Source: CAVZLD01 sp964522605
GTDB taxonomy: Bacteria; Planctomycetota; Planctomycetia; Pirellulales; Pirellulaceae
Assembly: GCA_964522605.1 (NCBI GenBank)
Contig: CAZFWV010000321.1
Location: 1-7,804, forward strand
DNA length: 7,804 nt
Direction: 5' to 3'
The notes below the pieces were generated by a model. The model saw only the letters and a program-made list of their open reading frames with translations. It ran no database searches and was not told where the DNA came from. Below, in pieces: positions 6,920-7,804 of this stretch (the stretch's first letter is position 1; every line of letters begins with the position of its first letter). Position numbers and translations under genes: made by a program.

Positions 6920-7555
6920 TCAACGGCGTCGAACGACAAATCCCAACAAACCCAATCCGAACAATACGAGCGCTGCCGGTTCGGGAACGGGCACGGCCGA
7001 CAGACGAATGTTGTCGAAGTGCGCTCGCCCCACGGGACCGGTCGACGCTAATGAAACAAAGAGCTTACCGCCGGGAACAACATCACCCGTGGTGACCTTC
7101 AGAGTCTGGTCCGCAAAGCTCGACTCGGGAATCGTCGAGGCGTCGAAGGCAGCATCACCCAGCTTGGTGAGACCTTGTACGGGTGACCCAGCATAGAGCC
7201 CATAACGAGCTTCACTTCCCGCAGGGTTCCAACCGTTGTTCCGGTTACCCACCGCCACGGTCAACGTGTAAACCGTTTGCGGTTGTGCAGGTACATCGAG
7301 AACCTGCCAGACTTCGATTCCATTCTCCATGCCGAGATGCTGGTTGCCGTCAGCACTGAAGCCGACAATGTATTCGATAAACGCATCCGCATCCGCTGGT
7401 GGCGGAGTTTCCCAGTCATCCACCACGTAACCCCATCCACCAGCCGCCAGTGCCGGCGATTCAAAGCTGGGGTTCTTGATCTCGATCATTTCCGACATGG
7501 CAGGAGATACTGCCATGCACAATACGACTGACAACACAATGGCAATCCGGCTCAT
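6920..7555 (-). CDS. PEP-CTERM sorting-domain protein
   Basis: The 211-residue product has a signal peptide (residues 1-21, MSRIAIVLSVVLCMAVSPAM). A beta-rich body follows, opening with IEIKNPSFESP (25-34) and closing with GRAHFDNIRLS (176-186). Those are the edge strands typical of a galactose-binding-like, CBM-type jelly roll in exported proteins. The C-terminus is a textbook PEP-CTERM signal: VPEP at 190-193, a hydrophobic helix (AALVLFGLGLLGFVV) and RRR at the end. In systems studied, this tail is recognised and cleaved by an exosortase during export to the cell surface or extracellular matrix. No exosortase gene is in this window. The start at 7555 is supported by GAGGAG 5 bases upstream. 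No catalytic motif is visible, and the ligand is unknown. A terminator follows at 6836-6870, so it is probably a single-gene transcript. Confidence 0.93.
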   Translation of the reverse strand: MSRIAIVLSVVLCMAVSPAMSEMIEIKNPSFESPALAAGGWGYVVDDWETPPPADADAFIEYIVGFSADGNQHLGMENGIEVWQVLDVPAQPQTVYTLTVAVGNRNNGWNPAGSEARYGLYAGSPVQGLTKLGDAAFDASTIPESSFADQTLKVTTGDVVPGGKLFVSLASTGPVGRAHFDNIRLSAVPVPEPAALVLFGLGLLGFVVRRR

Positions 7556-7804
7556 GAGAACTCCTCACGCTGCAAAAAAGAACTTTGGATCGATCAGAAC
7601 GTAAATCCCTGTCTGGTTCGCCCTTGCCAACGCGGCGAACAATCAAACCTCTTCACTCAATCGAGGGTCCCTGACTCACCTTCAATCGCGGCAGGCGACC
7701 CCGTCAAATCCTGTTCGGACTTCTCCAACTACGGTAACCGCATTTCCGCCACAACTCAACTATTTGCCCATAATTATTCCGTTTTTCCTAACCGGCAGGG
7801 GGAG
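7556..7804 (-). promoter_or_regulatory. Upstream region of the PEP-CTERM gene
   Basis: No gene is seen in these 249 bases. A 7-bp inverted repeat, GTTCGCC (7616-7622) and GGCGAAC (7634-7640) over an 11-base loop, lies about 60 bases before the start codon and could be a leader hairpin or an operator. A T/A-rich patch at about 7760-7795 may hold a promoter, for this gene or for a plus-strand gene beyond the right edge, since the window ends in GGCAGGGGGAG, a possible ribosome binding site. A TTGACG on the minus strand (7702-7707) has only a poor -10 partner 17 bases on. I cannot name a promoter with confidence. Confidence 0.35.

Noticed and set aside
28..7719. 13-base match AATCCTGTTCGGA at 28-40 and 7707-7719
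   Set aside because: One shared 13-mer is expected by chance in a window this size, and the two sites sit differently relative to their nearest genes.

Overview
The window looks like a piece of a draft planctomycete genome (or a close relative). The reasons are the mix of genes rather than any marker: a secreted two-component-regulator-type propeller fused to an alpha-helical domain, a roughly 1,080-residue BNR/VPS10-type propeller protein, a PEP-CTERM protein, a small secreted Pro/Val-rich protein, moderately high GC, and long spurious antisense ORFs. It holds an assembly gap of exactly 100 N, so it comes from a scaffold. No ribosomal, tRNA or other taxonomic marker is present, so the assignment is an inference.

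Layout. A plus-strand gene (97-2529) encodes an exported protein with seven propeller-type repeats followed by a large helical domain. It converges with three minus-strand genes. From right to left these are a PEP-CTERM protein (6920-7555), a VPS10/BNR propeller protein (3536-6784) and a small Pro/Val-rich secreted protein (2943-3467, interrupted by the gap). A 14-bp perfect stem-loop (6836-6870) between the first two is a likely terminator. The last two are only 68 bases apart with no visible terminator between them and may be co-transcribed.

The 413-base space between the converging genes (2530-2942) is full of structure. It holds two tandem copies, period 86 bases, of an element made of two inverted palindromes (core CACTGGCTTTGCCAGTG), which is the architecture of a REPIN. 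After it come a separate GC-rich hairpin, a degenerate CGCA-rich repeat of about 9 bases, and a weak hairpin next to a T-rich stretch.

All four proteins carry an N-terminal signal peptide, so the whole window is devoted to the envelope or outside of the cell. No catalytic function can be proved for any of them. I found no defence system, CRISPR array, transposase, RNA gene or clear new multi-gene system. The items most worth a second look are the paired palindromic repeats, the gap flanked by identical 32-base ends, and the propeller-helical fusion protein.
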